The notes under the pieces are model-generated. The model worked only from the letters and a program-made list of their open reading frames with translations, did no database searches and was not told the DNA's origin. A stretch of DNA of 64,000 bases from Nectonema munidae. Its lineage: Eukaryota > Nematomorpha > Nectonematoida > Nectonematidae. Shown here one piece after another: positions 1 to 10,815 of this stretch. The DNA is taken from NCBI GenBank assembly GCA_030549495.1, contig JAUIRK010000893.1, positions 186,001-250,000 of the forward strand, read 5' to 3'. Numbering within the stretch: position 1 is the stretch's first letter; each line of letters opens with the position of its first letter. The position numbers and the translations under genes are program-made.

Positions 1-927
1 CTGGGTGGTAATTTGAAAACAAACAACATTTTCCCAGCATACATCAGGCAGCGGTAGGAGGAGGGTCGGAGACTTTCAAGGAAATCAACTTGTTTCAAGC
101 TCATGTAAATAAACATCGTAATTATGGTAATTATACTACTCTGACTTAAAAATAAAGTCTATATATGAAAAGACTTGTTCAGCTCTTTTTAAAAGAGAAC
201 AACAACATATATATGTCTGTCTATTTGTTTGTGCTTATAATTGCGAATTGCAATGAAACATTATATAAATTGGAGGTTATCCTAGTGGGTCAGTCTTTAA
301 CAAATAAGTACAAGCATTTGAGTTGACTTATTCTTTTACAAAAATATATAAAGAGGAAATTTTAAACGATGCCGCATTTAATAGACGCAATATGTGCATT
401 TTAAAATCATTAAGAAATTTGGAAACCGGGCATTAGGGCTAGTTAGACTTTAGGGCAATTCACTCATCATACTCGCTTGCAGAAAAATATAATGAGAAAC
501 ACATGATGCCTACAAGTGAAGCTAGGGATTAAGTGTTAACAATATTTTGCGTTTGTATAGCATAAACACACTAATTACTTTATAGCCCTACTACAATGAT
601 GCTGTTTGAAGGCTATGAATGTGGAAGCAGTAAATTTATTTTGAGATTTTAATGAATATGATTTTTAGCTGGAGAAATAAAAAGATATGTTTGCACTTTA
701 CATAATAGCAAAAAATGCAGAGGTTAAATATCTATTATGTTTTATTTTGTTAAATCTTAATTTTTTGTTTTTTTAGGAACAATAATTTATAAAAAAAAAA
801 GGGTTTTGACGGTAGGTTTAATGAAATAAAAATAAAAAGGCTCATAATCATGAATTTTCATCATCAATCAAGAGAATTTAAATTAATTTTTTAAACTGTA
901 TTCATTTTAAGAGAAAATATTTGTGAA
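1..927. other. AT-rich non-coding flank
   Basis: No open frame with protein-like content and no terminal repeats were found. The stretch is AT-rich with poly-T and poly-A runs near 760-800. It may include the 5' part of the MULE element that follows, but no end could be recognised. Confidence 0.4.
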
Positions 928-1065
928 TTAACCCATTTACGACCAATGTTCCTATTTTGGAACATAAGTAATTTCATCTTCGTCTGCTTTTTTCAATGAC
1001 TTTGAATATAAATAGTCTGCGTTTTTTTAGATATCGTCTGCTTTGCTTGGTCTTAAATGGGTTAA
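928..1065. mobile_element. TTAA-flanked MITE, subfamily A
   Basis: A 138-bp element bounded by TTAA at 928-931 and 1062-1065. Its ends are a near-perfect inverted repeat: TTAACCCATTTACGACCAA on the left, and TTAACCCATTTAAGACCAA when the right end is read on the minus strand. TTAA target sites are the hallmark of the piggyBac superfamily, so this is probably a piggyBac-type MITE. The interior carries several copies of TCGTCTGC-like words, shared with the copies at 4897, 33074 and 40134. It abuts the MULE transposase remnant at 1066. Confidence 0.75.
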
Positions 1066-2481
1066 ACCAAGAAAAGTTTGATTGCTTGACAAAACCCGAA
1101 AGTATAAAGCGATTTATTAGAAGAAATAGAGACCGCGAGAAAGCTCCTAAATCTATTGATTTTCAAATCCCTAAAGAATACAAATTTTTTGAAAATAATG
1201 AATGTTTTTAAAAAAAAGATCTAATTAATGGGCAAAAAAGACTAATAGTTTTTACGGCTTTTGTGTTAAGGTAATATTTATCCAAATAAATGAAAATTTA
1301 TCTTAATCTTTTGCTTTTAGATATTGTCAAATGTTCAAAGCCTTTGATGATGTGTTTGTAGATGCTACATTTAAAAAATTTTTTATCAAATTTTTACGGT
1401 CGATATCTTCTATATGAATGTAGAGATTCCTGTACTATACAGTTTACTACGAGATAAAACAGAAAATTCTTACAAGTATATTAAATTAAATTAATTTTTT
1501 TTATATTTTATTACATTATTTTAACGAGGTCTTCAAAACATTGATGCAGTGTGGGATACTAAATATAAAGCTTTTCAATGGCGATTTCAAAGTGGCCATG
1601 ATGAATGCATCAAAAAAAGTTTGTTATTTTTCAATATTTTGTGTTATTTCCATTTTAAGCAATCAATATATAAAAACGTTATTCATTTTGGTTATAAACA
1701 AAATAATCTTACTTTTAGATTTACAATCAAAATGATCATGGCAATTGCTTTTTGCCCTTATATTAAGAATAGTCTTTTGTTTTTTCAAGAAAAATACAAC
1801 ATATCATTTTTGTTTAAGGTTGAAAACATTTATAGAAGAATTAAAGCGCTTACTCAATGAGAAATTTCTAAGAATACTTTGAAAAAACATGGTTCCTTCT
1901 TTTCGAGCCTTCTTTATGGAATGTCCAGAATCGAAAAATTCGAACTAATAAATCATTGTAAAGGGTGGCACAATGGGTAAATCAAAAATTTGCTTTATTA
2001 ATATAAGTATATTAATATAAAGTATTTTTAGGCTATACGTAGTGCTATTTCAGTTGTTAATCCTTCAATATGGGACATTTTGGACTTTTTTAAAAAAGAA
2101 GAGCAAAAATTTAGCTTAGAAATCGGCCAAATTGAAAAGGGACGTTTTCAAAAATATTCCTATATAAAAGCTAACGAAGATGCTGAGAAACTCAAGTTTA
2201 TATATGGCGAATTTTTTCAAGATAAAAATGTCCTTGAGTTTCTGAAAAAAGTATCTGTTTTTATTGCAAAGTACAAGAAAGTTGATACCACGAAGAACAT
2301 TATTGAAGAAATAAATTTTAAGCGAATAAATAATAATAGTAATTTGTTTTCAATTAATAATCTCACTGACCAAGAAAGTTTATGCCGCAATACTTTTAAA
2401 CATAATTTGTTTTCTAGTTTTTTTATGTACTCTGTCTTAGCCTTCGCATTAAGCTTGTTTTTTTCTTTTTTTAAATTTTAA
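1066..2481 (+). pseudogene. MULE transposase remnant (FLYWCH/Mutator-like)
   Basis: Decayed Mutator-like transposase read in pieces. At about 1100-1206 is the pre-catalytic segment (SIKRFIRRNRDREKAPKS, then IPKEY). After a likely 52-bp intron (1269-1320) comes VDATFK with the first catalytic Asp near 1360, and in a shifted frame FYQIFTVD and LLRDKTENSYKY. At 1570-1615 is DFKVAMMNASKKV with the second Asp, then in another frame YFHFKQSIYKNVIHFGYK. Near 1950 is INHCKGWHN, where the family usually has N-S-L-E-G-W-H-N, so the presumed catalytic Glu is Lys. A second likely intron (about 1978-2031) leads to NPSIWDILDFFKKEE and an open tail to 2481. At least two frame changes and the Glu loss mean it is not functional. 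Intron positions are my reading; the family call is from remembered motifs. Confidence 0.72.
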
Positions 2482-4753
2482 AAACTAGCATATTTTAACT
2501 TTATATGGTTTTTTTATTTACCATCAAAAATAATAAGCAATGTTTAAAAAGTTAAAAAAAATTTGATAAAAAAATAAAAAATAATAAAAAATATAATTAT
2601 AAAACTATTTGTAATTTTATATTTATATTTTTTTTTGATTTGAAGTGAAGAAAAAGAACGAAAAGTTTGCATAAAGCGAGGTAGTTTAACATTGTTGGGT
2701 TATAAAAATAAAATTGATTTTAGCTCATCTCTTTGCCACGCTCCAACACATAGTAGTGCATGCCCGTCTTAGGGGGTGCTTTCAACATTTGAAAACACTC
2801 TTAGGCTAATACATCATATATCTATGCTGCCACATGTTTAGGCTTAACAATAGTTGCTGCAAGGGAATATGATGAATATAATAGCCATAATGTCTGAATA
2901 ACCCTAATGTCCGAGAACCAAGAAAATTCTTGGTATAATGCACTTAATCATTATTCCTATATTACTAAATATGAATATAGACATCCAACAAACTCATTGG
3001 TTGTTAAATTGATTGAGAGGCTTAGAATAACCGAATAAATATAATAATTTATAATATGCAGCTATTATCCAATTTTTTGGAGTTGCTTCATACACAAGAT
3101 ACAAATTTTGCATTTAAAATATAAGGAAACTATTATTTGCTTTAGTCATACGAAATTTTAGAAAATAATTTAGTAAGTCATGATATTGATATATGTTAAA
3201 AAAAATGTTTTGGATGAAAAATTATCACTTGCATAAAATTCAAGATACAAGAGAGAGGATACCCTGTATAATATTTTTTATTATATATATAACATTTCAA
3301 CTTCAAGAGAAATGTTTTCAATTTTTTTACATTAATTCATTTTTCATTTAAATTTCATATTGATTTAAAAATAATATCAATAGTATACAGTACTATTAGT
3401 ATACTTTACTAATAGCAAAAAATCTAAAAATGGATATTAAAGGATTTATTATCCTTGTATACGTCACCTTTAAGATATATTTAACATAATATTTAATCCG
3501 CACATTCAATACTAATTCAGCTATGAAGACAAAAAACGAATTGCTTACCTCTCATGAAAATCGGCTGTTTTATATAAAATCCCATTGAAAAAGAAAGAAG
3601 ACGAAAAATCGTAAAAATTCGTGCACTCAAAGACATAATTAAAAATTTATATATACTAAATTTTCTGTCGCTGCCTCTCTGTTTTCGAATTCTGACCCCC
3701 AACCGGCGCACTCTAGCTGCGCGGCTGCCAACAAAGATCAGGTACGGATCTAGAAGATAATTTACTCCGGCGCAATTTTATAAATATTTTTTCGAAAATA
3801 ATTTTTTTCTGAAATTTCTATTTGCAAAATCATTCAATTTTGAGCTGAGGGCCACATTCAATAAAATTCGGTTTTGTTCAAAATTATAAAAGGATATTAG
3901 TAAATTGCAAATACCTATGTCTAATTCAATCTCTTTGTGCCAAAAATAACATTTTTTAATTATTTAAAGTTTTTTTTCATGATTTTAAACTTTTTTAAAA
4001 ATAATTTTGAATGAAAGGATTTGTAGTTGTTTTAAATCGTGATAAAAGATAAAAGACTTTGAGTTTATGTTTTGAAAAGAAAAATATTTTTAAAGCATCT
4101 GGCTAGGATGCACAATAAGAAAACGTTGAGTCAAGCGAAAAATAGAGAAAGCTTGTCAAAAATATACATCCTACACAAAGGTGAGAAGATATGAATGAGC
4201 GGAAGAAGAAAGTTTTTGTTGTTGTAAGCATTTGTAGTATAAGCGCTTTAGAATTGTATTTTGGAAATAGCGTGAAGCACATTTATTCTACATGAGATGA
4301 AATGAAAAGGTGGTAAGAGGGTGAGGATGAAAAGCTAAGCTTTCGTAGAACATAAGTTATATATTTTGAGAATGTCTTTAGTTCATGATTATGTGAATCC
4401 AGTTGAGTGAGAGAGGGTTGAAGAGAGTAAGAAGTCTGTGGATAAAGGACAATGCTAAATGAAGGGTGAAGAAGAGATAATAAAGTTCACTTTTGCTCGT
4501 TGAAAGTGAAGAAGAGCGTTGCTGCTCGCGATTACGCGATTCACGATGCACACCGGATAAGAGGATTGTCGTGATAATGAAAAGAAGAGTGCAGCAGGTC
4601 AGTAGTCAGTTCGCGCAGAGCTGACTTGTGCACGTTATGCAATCAATCCCCCACACTCTCTTTTGTTGGTGGCGGAGCAATATTGAAGGATTGAAACACT
4701 TCAGCCTTTCTTCTTATCCACGTGAATCACGCAATATACTCAGCGCCAAAATT
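2482..4753. other. No gene seen; small GC-richer island at 4440-4640
   Basis: Mostly AT-rich sequence without coding signal. Between about 4440 and 4640 the base composition becomes more balanced, with several CG words (GATTACGCGATTCACGATG, GTTCGCGCAGAGC), unlike its surroundings. It could be a decayed regulatory or genic piece, but no frame, TATA box or known motif supports a firm call. The frame at 3517-3711 (-) shows no recognisable content. Confidence 0.3.
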
Positions 4754-4790
4754 ATTACCCGGTTAACGACCAGAGTCAATAAGATAAGGT
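4754..4790. repeat. Solo end of TTAA MITE, subfamily B
   Basis: CCCGGTTAACGACCAGAGTC matches the terminal sequence of the 33074 and 40134 MITEs (CCGGTTAACGCCAAGAGTCG). No partner end in inverse orientation was found nearby, so this looks like a broken copy. Confidence 0.5.
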
Positions 4791-4896
4791 AGTAGCTACT
4801 ATATACGGTAACTCATGTTCCTCCAATATAAATACTATATGTATATACTATACTATAAATATATAAAAGTGAAATTAAAATGCAAAAAGGTATGTA

Positions 4897-5011
4897 AATA
4901 ACCTAATTTAGACCATTGTTCGCCAAGGGAATACGGTCGAACTTTTACTTTCAATGAAATTAAATGGGAATTACTAAATTTGTCTGCTTTGTTCAGTCGT
5001 AAATGAGTAAC
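4897..5011. mobile_element. TTAA-type MITE, subfamily A, degraded
   Basis: Left end ATAACCTAATTTAGACCATT and right end (minus strand) GTTACTCATTTACGACT match the subfamily A ends at 928-1065 (TTAACCCATTTACGACCAA), with the TTAA sites eroded. The internal TGTCTGCTTTG word is shared with the other copies. Length is about 115 bp. Confidence 0.6.
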
Positions 5012-6616
5012 ATACCATTTTTAGTTCTAGTTTGTTTTTTACAACTCTCTTTTGTTCTTTTGCAATTCTATTTTGTCTTTTTGCAATTCTATTTTGTCTC
5101 TTTGCAATTCTAAACAAATTATCTCGTTTTTGAAATAATGCTAAGAGTCAATTAAAAAGATATTGCTAAAAGCTCGCTACTCTCGCCCTCCTTGTGATGT
5201 GCTCTTTGAATAAAATATTCAAAATGAACCAATCATAAACTCACAAAATATCTCAAATTATAAGATTTCATATCCACGGGCAATGGAAAAGATGTTCTAC
5301 ATCTTCCAAGATGACAATAGAAGAGCACCTTATTGTGCTTCAAGATACATTTACAACACCAAAACAAACACAACACACGTTTGCATTCTCATGCAGGCAT
5401 TGCATAGTTTAGTGGAAGAAGAACAACTGCTCTTATTTACTTATCGAATTAAATTATACAGTGTGTACAAAATTATTTACATAATTCACAGGTTAGGGAA
5501 TGCGAGTTTACATCTGAGAAGGAGGGAACATAGGTTACGGTTAGAGGAGAAAATATACGTACAGTTGTGTACAGTACACACTCTATAACCATAAATAAAT
5601 AAATATGAATTACTTATTAAAATTTCATCATTTCCTTGGACAAGTTAACTAGCTCGACTCAACTTTGCGTGTGTAAAAAATAAATTATACTTGTCTATCA
5701 GTGGAGCAGGAAGGAAATTTACATATTGTTGATTTAGCGCGAATATTTTAACATGTTCAACCTAAATCAAAGCCTCATCACATAATAAAGTAGAATTTCA
5801 TCGATTAAATGTATCGTGAATGAAAACATGGATTGAATATAAATCATGGCAGACTACTGTGATTAACAATTTTGATGTGATGATTTCACACGATAAGAGT
5901 TATACTTCCGATATTTCAGTAAAATAAGTCTATTTTGAGTTGTCTACATTAAAAAATCTTTAGAGAAGCTGGAATAAGTCAAAATCCGAAAAAGAGCATT
6001 AAATTTCCATTTCTTTTATATTTCAATAAAGTCTCGATTTATTTTTACATTATTTAATTATAATCGTTCAAGACAATCTCTTCTACAATTATTCATTAAC
6101 AGAAAAGGTTTGCAAATCTTTACGGCCTTGCCAACATAGAAAGGCAATATTTTTAGCAGTGTCTTATGTTAAGTGAACACAAAAAATATAATACTCAAAG
6201 ACAAACCATTAAAAATGGCATTACACCTGGTACTCTAATCCAAAGGGAAATTTGGGATGGATAGAAGTTATATGTCCCAAAAACTTTTTCAGGATTTGAT
6301 AGGCTAACTATAGCATTTGGTTCCAATTATATTTTTATTTTAAGAGATAAAAATTAGTGAAAATCAAAAATATGGAAGTATATCTATACTCACTTGAAGT
6401 ATGCTTATGATATTGATTATTTAATTCATTTCATAGAAAATGAGCACTCTCGTATAAAATATAAAAATTTATTTACTTTTGTCTTTGAATCAATAGAAGT
6501 AAAGTGGAACCATATGGGTTATTCAAAAATTTTGGCTGACAGCATTATTAAAAGTTAGACAATTATTTGGAAATTTTCAGTACGATATCTTTTAGCATTT
6601 ACATAACCGACTCCTA
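5012..6616. other. No gene seen; short tandem TTTTGCAATTC repeat
   Basis: At about 5050-5110 the word TTTTGCAATTCTATTTTGTC recurs about three times with slight changes. A related stretch appears on the minus strand near 38020-38075, so it is a dispersed repeat. The 101-residue frame at 5283-5588 (+) has no recognisable domain and is not called. The remainder is featureless AT-rich sequence. Confidence 0.4.
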
Positions 6617-6624
6617 CTCCTATC

Positions 6625-6917
6625 CAGTGGCGGATCCAAGAGGGGGCGGGGGCTCATGGGCCTAGCCCCCCCCCCTCTATGAAAAATGGCTTCGAAAATT
6701 ACCCTTACTAATGTATACCCTTACATGTATAAAAAATAAATTTTTGCAATTTATTCATGGCAAAATAATGATAAAAATATGAAAACATAGGTAATTAGTG
6801 ATTCTAAAAGACATAATACAGCTGTCGTATTCTTTGAAGACTTTTAGCAAAATTGCAAAAAATTTAAATAGACCCCCCCCCCCCTCCCCCTATGAAAAAT
6901 TTCTGGATCCGCCACTG
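6625..6917. mobile_element. hAT MITE, TIR CAGTGGCGGATCC
   Basis: A 293-bp element with terminal inverted repeats CAGTGGCGGATCCAAGAG (left) and CAGTGGCGGATCCAGAA (right, minus strand). It is flanked by a perfect 8-bp direct repeat CTCCTATC at 6617-6624 and 6918-6925. An 8-bp duplication with a CAGTG start is typical of hAT elements. The interior has a long C run on both sides and no coding capacity. The same family recurs at 8316-8611, and an end-related copy lies at about 56065-56337. Confidence 0.88.
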
Positions 6918-7639
6918 CTCCTATCCCTTTAAAAACACCAACGCTGAAGACTTCAGACTTCGAATCCACAAACCTGTTTAAATTTCTCCTTTATAAAAAC
7001 ATATTTCTAGCAAAATGTTTTTGAATTCATGCTCTATGATTAGCTAAAAAATGTAATGGTCATAAGTATTTTTTGAACCGCTTAGTGGTTCAAACGCAAA
7101 AGGATTGGAGATTAAGGATTTAACCCATTAGGCTTGTTCACACTTATTGATTTCTTGCTGTCTCCCATGGCCATGCCAGACCACTACTATATATACACAC
7201 TTTTTTATTCCAAGGCAGGCATTGCGCCATTACTGTATTGGTATCCGGTCATTTGGCCAAAAGACAATTGGCCGACAGACATCTGACCGAATGGACATTT
7301 AGCCGACGTACATTTGGCCCAACACACATTTTTATAACACACTTTTGTAATTCCTTACGTGCCACCAATGAAATGTATTCGTCTACAGAGCACAAGTTTC
7401 ACGCTTATAACTGCATTCGGGCCTTCGTTCATCGAGTATTAAGCATCTATGTAATCAATCACTCTTGCTCACTCAGGACTAATTTGCTATATTTTTGTAG
7501 GTTATAAGGGTCTAACTAATTACTGACCCACAAAAAACTGCCCCATAATCTTCCATTTTATGTTTGGATTTGAAAATAATCTATAATATAATATATACTA
7601 TACTAACATCGACTCTAAGGCTAACAATATTCTCTATAA

Positions 7640-8169
7640 GATTTTCCTTTCTAGAAGCAAATTCGATCAGCATCGGAAACAAGAGCTAAAGAAGGTCATA
7701 AAAGTAAGGTGATGAGAATTGAGGAGTATGATTAACTATTATAAAACAAAAGTGAAAGAAGAAAATCATTTTATAAACAATATACCATTTTTAGAGTAAT
7801 AAAGCAATTTACATGTCAAACATTCAGCCTTCTTGACTTTTCGTTGAAATAATTCAAAACTCTTTTAAGAGTCGAAAAACTTCTCTCACAGGATGCAGTG
7901 CTGATTCCTATTGTTAGAGCAGCGTGATACTCAAAAAATACTCTAGACAATTTTATAATATATTTATTGAAACTACCAATGTACAAAGAAAAGACTTTTT
8001 CACAAGCGCACTTTATCGGATGTAATTCATTTAAAACTTATTAAAGCTTGAAAAATTGAGTGAAGAGGCTTGGAAAATTGAGTGGGGGCTCAGGTCAACA
8101 ATGGGGGGAGGGGGAGGGGGGAGGGGAGGGGGCTCAAGCCCCCAAAATAAATAGGGTGCGCGGGCCCTG
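7640..8169 (-). pseudogene. hAT transposase C-terminal remnant
   Basis: On the minus strand at about 7840-7935 the translation reads AALTIGISTASCERSFSTLK followed by RVLNYFNEKSRRLNV. This matches the hAT C-terminal dimerisation domain, which typically shows S-T-A-x-C-E-R-x-F-S. The right edge at 8169 reads CAGGGCCCGCGCACCC on the minus strand, a plausible hAT terminus, followed by a G-rich hairpin-like tract. Most of the transposase is missing and stops interrupt what is left, so this is an internally deleted, dead copy inserted into the minisatellite. The left end is not resolved. Confidence 0.68.
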
Positions 8170-8315
8170 TTCTAACTATGGTAAACCTAACTCTAAAACT
8201 AACAATATTCTAACTATGCTAAATCTAACTCTAAAACTAACAATATTCTAACTATACTAACACTAACAATATTCTAACTATACTAACACTAACAATATTC
8301 TAACTATGCTAACAC

Positions 8316-8611
8316 CAGTGGCGGATGAAGGAATTTTCAGTTGGGGTATGAAGAAAATATATATACAAAATGACAAGCTAAAAAGTTTTTTTTTAATTTT
8401 TTTAAAGTTTAAGTATGCGAAAAACGAACTAAAAAACGTATGATAGAAATTTAAAAGTTCAAATTAAATTTTAATACAAGTTTTATTTTAAGAAAATCAA
8501 ATAATAAAATCCTTTCTTCTATTTTTCTTCTTGGCATATCTGTCAATTACTTTTTCAACTTCAATTTTGATCTCCTTTTAAGATCTATCACCCCCTCTAG
8601 ATCCGTCACTG
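8316..8611. mobile_element. hAT MITE nested in the minisatellite
   Basis: A 296-bp element, CAGTGGCGGATGAAGG at the left and CAGTGACGGATCTAG at the right (minus strand). It is flanked by the perfect 8-bp duplication GCTAACAC (8308-8315 and 8612-8619), which is itself part of the minisatellite unit. Same family as 6625-6917. It carries no coding capacity. Confidence 0.88.
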
Positions 8612-9102
8612 GCTAACACAAACATTAAACAATATTCTAACTATACTAACACCAACTCTAAGACTAACATTATTCTAACTATACTAAAACGAACTCTAAC
8701 AATATACTAACACTAACAATATTCTAACTATGCTACTAACACAAACACTAAGACTAACAATATTCTAACTATACTAACTCTAAAACTAACAATATTCTAA
8801 CTATGCTAACACTAACTCTAAAACTAACAATATTCTAACTATGCTAACACTAACTCTAAAACTAACAATATTCTAACTATACTAAAACTAACTCTAACAA
8901 TATTCTAACTACACTAAATGTTGATTCTAAATTCTAATGTTTATTTATTCTAAATTCTAAAATCTATTCAAAATGTTCATTCGATCAAATGTCCGTTCGG
9001 TCAAATGTCTGTTCGGCCAAATGTACGTAGGCTAAATGTCCATTCGGTCAAATGTCTGTCGACCAATTGCCTTTCGTCCAAATGCCCGGAAACGACTGTA
9101 TT

Positions 9103-9640
9103 TGGTTCCTATATGAAGCGCTCTATCTGTCTGTATTTTTTCCCTTTTCATATTTCTGATATATCCTTGTCTGTATTTCTTATGTTCATTTTTCATACAC
9201 TTCCTAAATTAACATTCTCTTTCTAGATTCGTAAAAATTTTAAAATGTGAATTACAGGTACTTTACGCGTAATTTTTCCATATATTAATTTTCCTTCTTA
9301 TTATACAAGATTTCATTTATTGTTTGTTTTGTATTATTAGAATAAACATAATTACAACAGCGCCAGAACCCCACCCTCTTCTCTGTCTTCCAGAAGATAG
9401 GGAAAAATTTTCAGATATATATTAAATATATATTTATGCTTTTGATTGAAGAAGTGAATATTTAAATTAAACTTTAATGAATTTTATATCAAATTTCAAA
9501 AATATAAATACAGTGAAATCACGTTAGACCAAACTTAGCGAAAACGACAATTACCATTATTTTGATTCAAGTTTTATAATCTCGTTGTCACCTTTTTGAC
9601 TTCCTGATTACTTAAAATTATAAAAGCCTTTTACTTTTTC
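9103..9640. other. No gene seen; possible solo Tigger-like end
   Basis: AT-rich spacer before the LINE. Around 9511 the sequence TACAGTGAAATCACGTTAGA resembles the terminal sequence of pogo/Tigger elements such as the one at 31852, but no partner end is visible. Confidence 0.3.
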
Positions 9641-9739
9641 TTTTCCTCATTTTCTTCATATTTCCTTTGTTTTTGTTTTACTTGGCTTTTTGCATGCCTT
9701 TTTAACTGGTAAATTTATCTTTTATTTTTACTCTGAATA

Positions 9740-10690
9740 ATGGATGAGTCAACTTTATCGATGTGCAAGGCCACTAAAAGGATAGACTCTTCTCATTGTG
9801 ATCTAGTAAATAATTTGAAGTTAATTAAAGAGAAGTATTTATCTAATTGTAATGGAGACTCTTCCAACTCCTTTTTAGTCAAAAATATTTTTTCAGATAT
9901 CAAAAACTTACTGATTGATAAATTCGCTGAATTACAATTAGATAAATCAAGCTCATCAAAAAAGTCCATGATTTCTTATGCTGAGGCAGCAAAAGCCAGC
10001 CTAAGTTGACTGCCGACTTCTATAGTCCTAACAAATGTGTTATCGTGAAAACTAACATTGTGAAACCTGATAGGGTTAAAATTTCAGAGATGAAAAAAGA
10101 CATTATTAGCACTATAAACCCCAATGAAAACAAATTACAAATTAAAAATCTAAAAATTAATAAAAACAGCAAAGCTTATATAAATTTAGAAAATGAAAAA
10201 GATAAGCCATTAGCAACCACCATTTTGAAAAATAATTTTGAAGTTGTTCATGCAAAAATTTTTAAACCCAGATTTTTAATAAAGAGTGTGCCAAAATTTT
10301 TTGAAAATAAAGACTTATTAACTTTTGCAACTACTATGTAACAACCGTAGGAGGCGTTACTCTCATCAAAAAAATTGAGACAAAGAATAAGTATTTTGAT
10401 TTAGCCTCAAAAACTCCTGACGTAGCCAAATATCTTTCAAACTGTACCGATATTTTTTGCGGCTATAATTCATTGTCAATTGAATTGTAAATTTGAAAAG
10501 TTTTTCTATGTAAGAATTGTGGTAAATTGGGCCAGTTTTCTTCTCATTGCCACTCCATGAACCCCAAATGTTTGAAGTGTAATAAAGTAGGACACATTAC
10601 AAGTAACTGTGCTTCAACTGCCCCTATATGTGTTAATTGTAGAGGTGCTCACACTTTTGAAAATAAATTGTGTCCAAGCTTTGCTTTTTT
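9740..10690 (+). pseudogene. LINE ORF1 (gag-like) remnant with three zinc knuckles
   Basis: The first frame (9740-10009, 89 residues, start in AATAATGG) ends in SYAEAAKASLS. The gene continues in a second frame at 10006-10341 with a gag-type RNA-binding segment (VIVKTNIVKPDR to IFKPRFLIKSVP). At about 10503-10675 three CCHC-type knuckles follow: CKNCGKLGQFSSHC (His replaced by Gln), CLKCNKVGHITSNC and CVNCRGAHTFENKLC. In the family this protein coats the element RNA. Frame changes and stops between 10341 and 10503 show it is broken. It may be ORF1 of the LINE that follows or part of a separate, older copy. Confidence 0.65.
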
Positions 10691-10815
10691 TCTGTCTTTT
10701 CAATCCAAGTTTTTCATGTCTGTTTTTTTGAATTCCAAATTTTAATGGTCGTCTTTTCAAAGTAAAAAGTTTTATCCTGTCAATTTTTTGATAAGGTTTA
10801 TCCTTTTTATCTCTT

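Larger units (their letters stand above)
7570..8930. repeat. 38-bp minisatellite (interrupted)
   Basis: Tandem copies of a unit about 38 bp long built from CTAACACTAACTCTAAAA and CTAACAATATTCTAACTATG. Clean consecutive units occur at about 8740-8910; shortened units occur at 8170-8315 and 8620-8740, and one or two units at 7590-7635. The array is broken by a hAT remnant (about 7640-8169) and by a hAT MITE (8316-8611). It sits inside the fold-back element at 7240-9094. Confidence 0.85.
7240..9094. mobile_element. Fold-back DNA element with 15-bp iterated termini
   Basis: A 1855-bp element whose two ends are long inverted repeats of a ~15-bp unit, roughly CATTTGGCCGAAAGA. Left iterons run 7250-7330; right ones, inverted, run about 8972-9090. 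The outermost ends read GGTATCCGG and CGTTTCCGG. An 8-bp direct repeat ACTGTATT flanks it at 7232-7239 and 9095-9102. The interior carries a 38-bp minisatellite and two nested hAT-type insertions, and no transposase of its own. The 8-bp duplication would fit hAT or P-type integration, but the family is not assigned. Frames at 7238-7507 and 9005-9226 are just translations of the iterons. Confidence 0.75.

Noticed and set aside
7238-9226. Frames at 7238-7507 and 9005-9226 with repeating HL/RT-type peptides
   Set aside because: They translate the iterated termini of the fold-back element.
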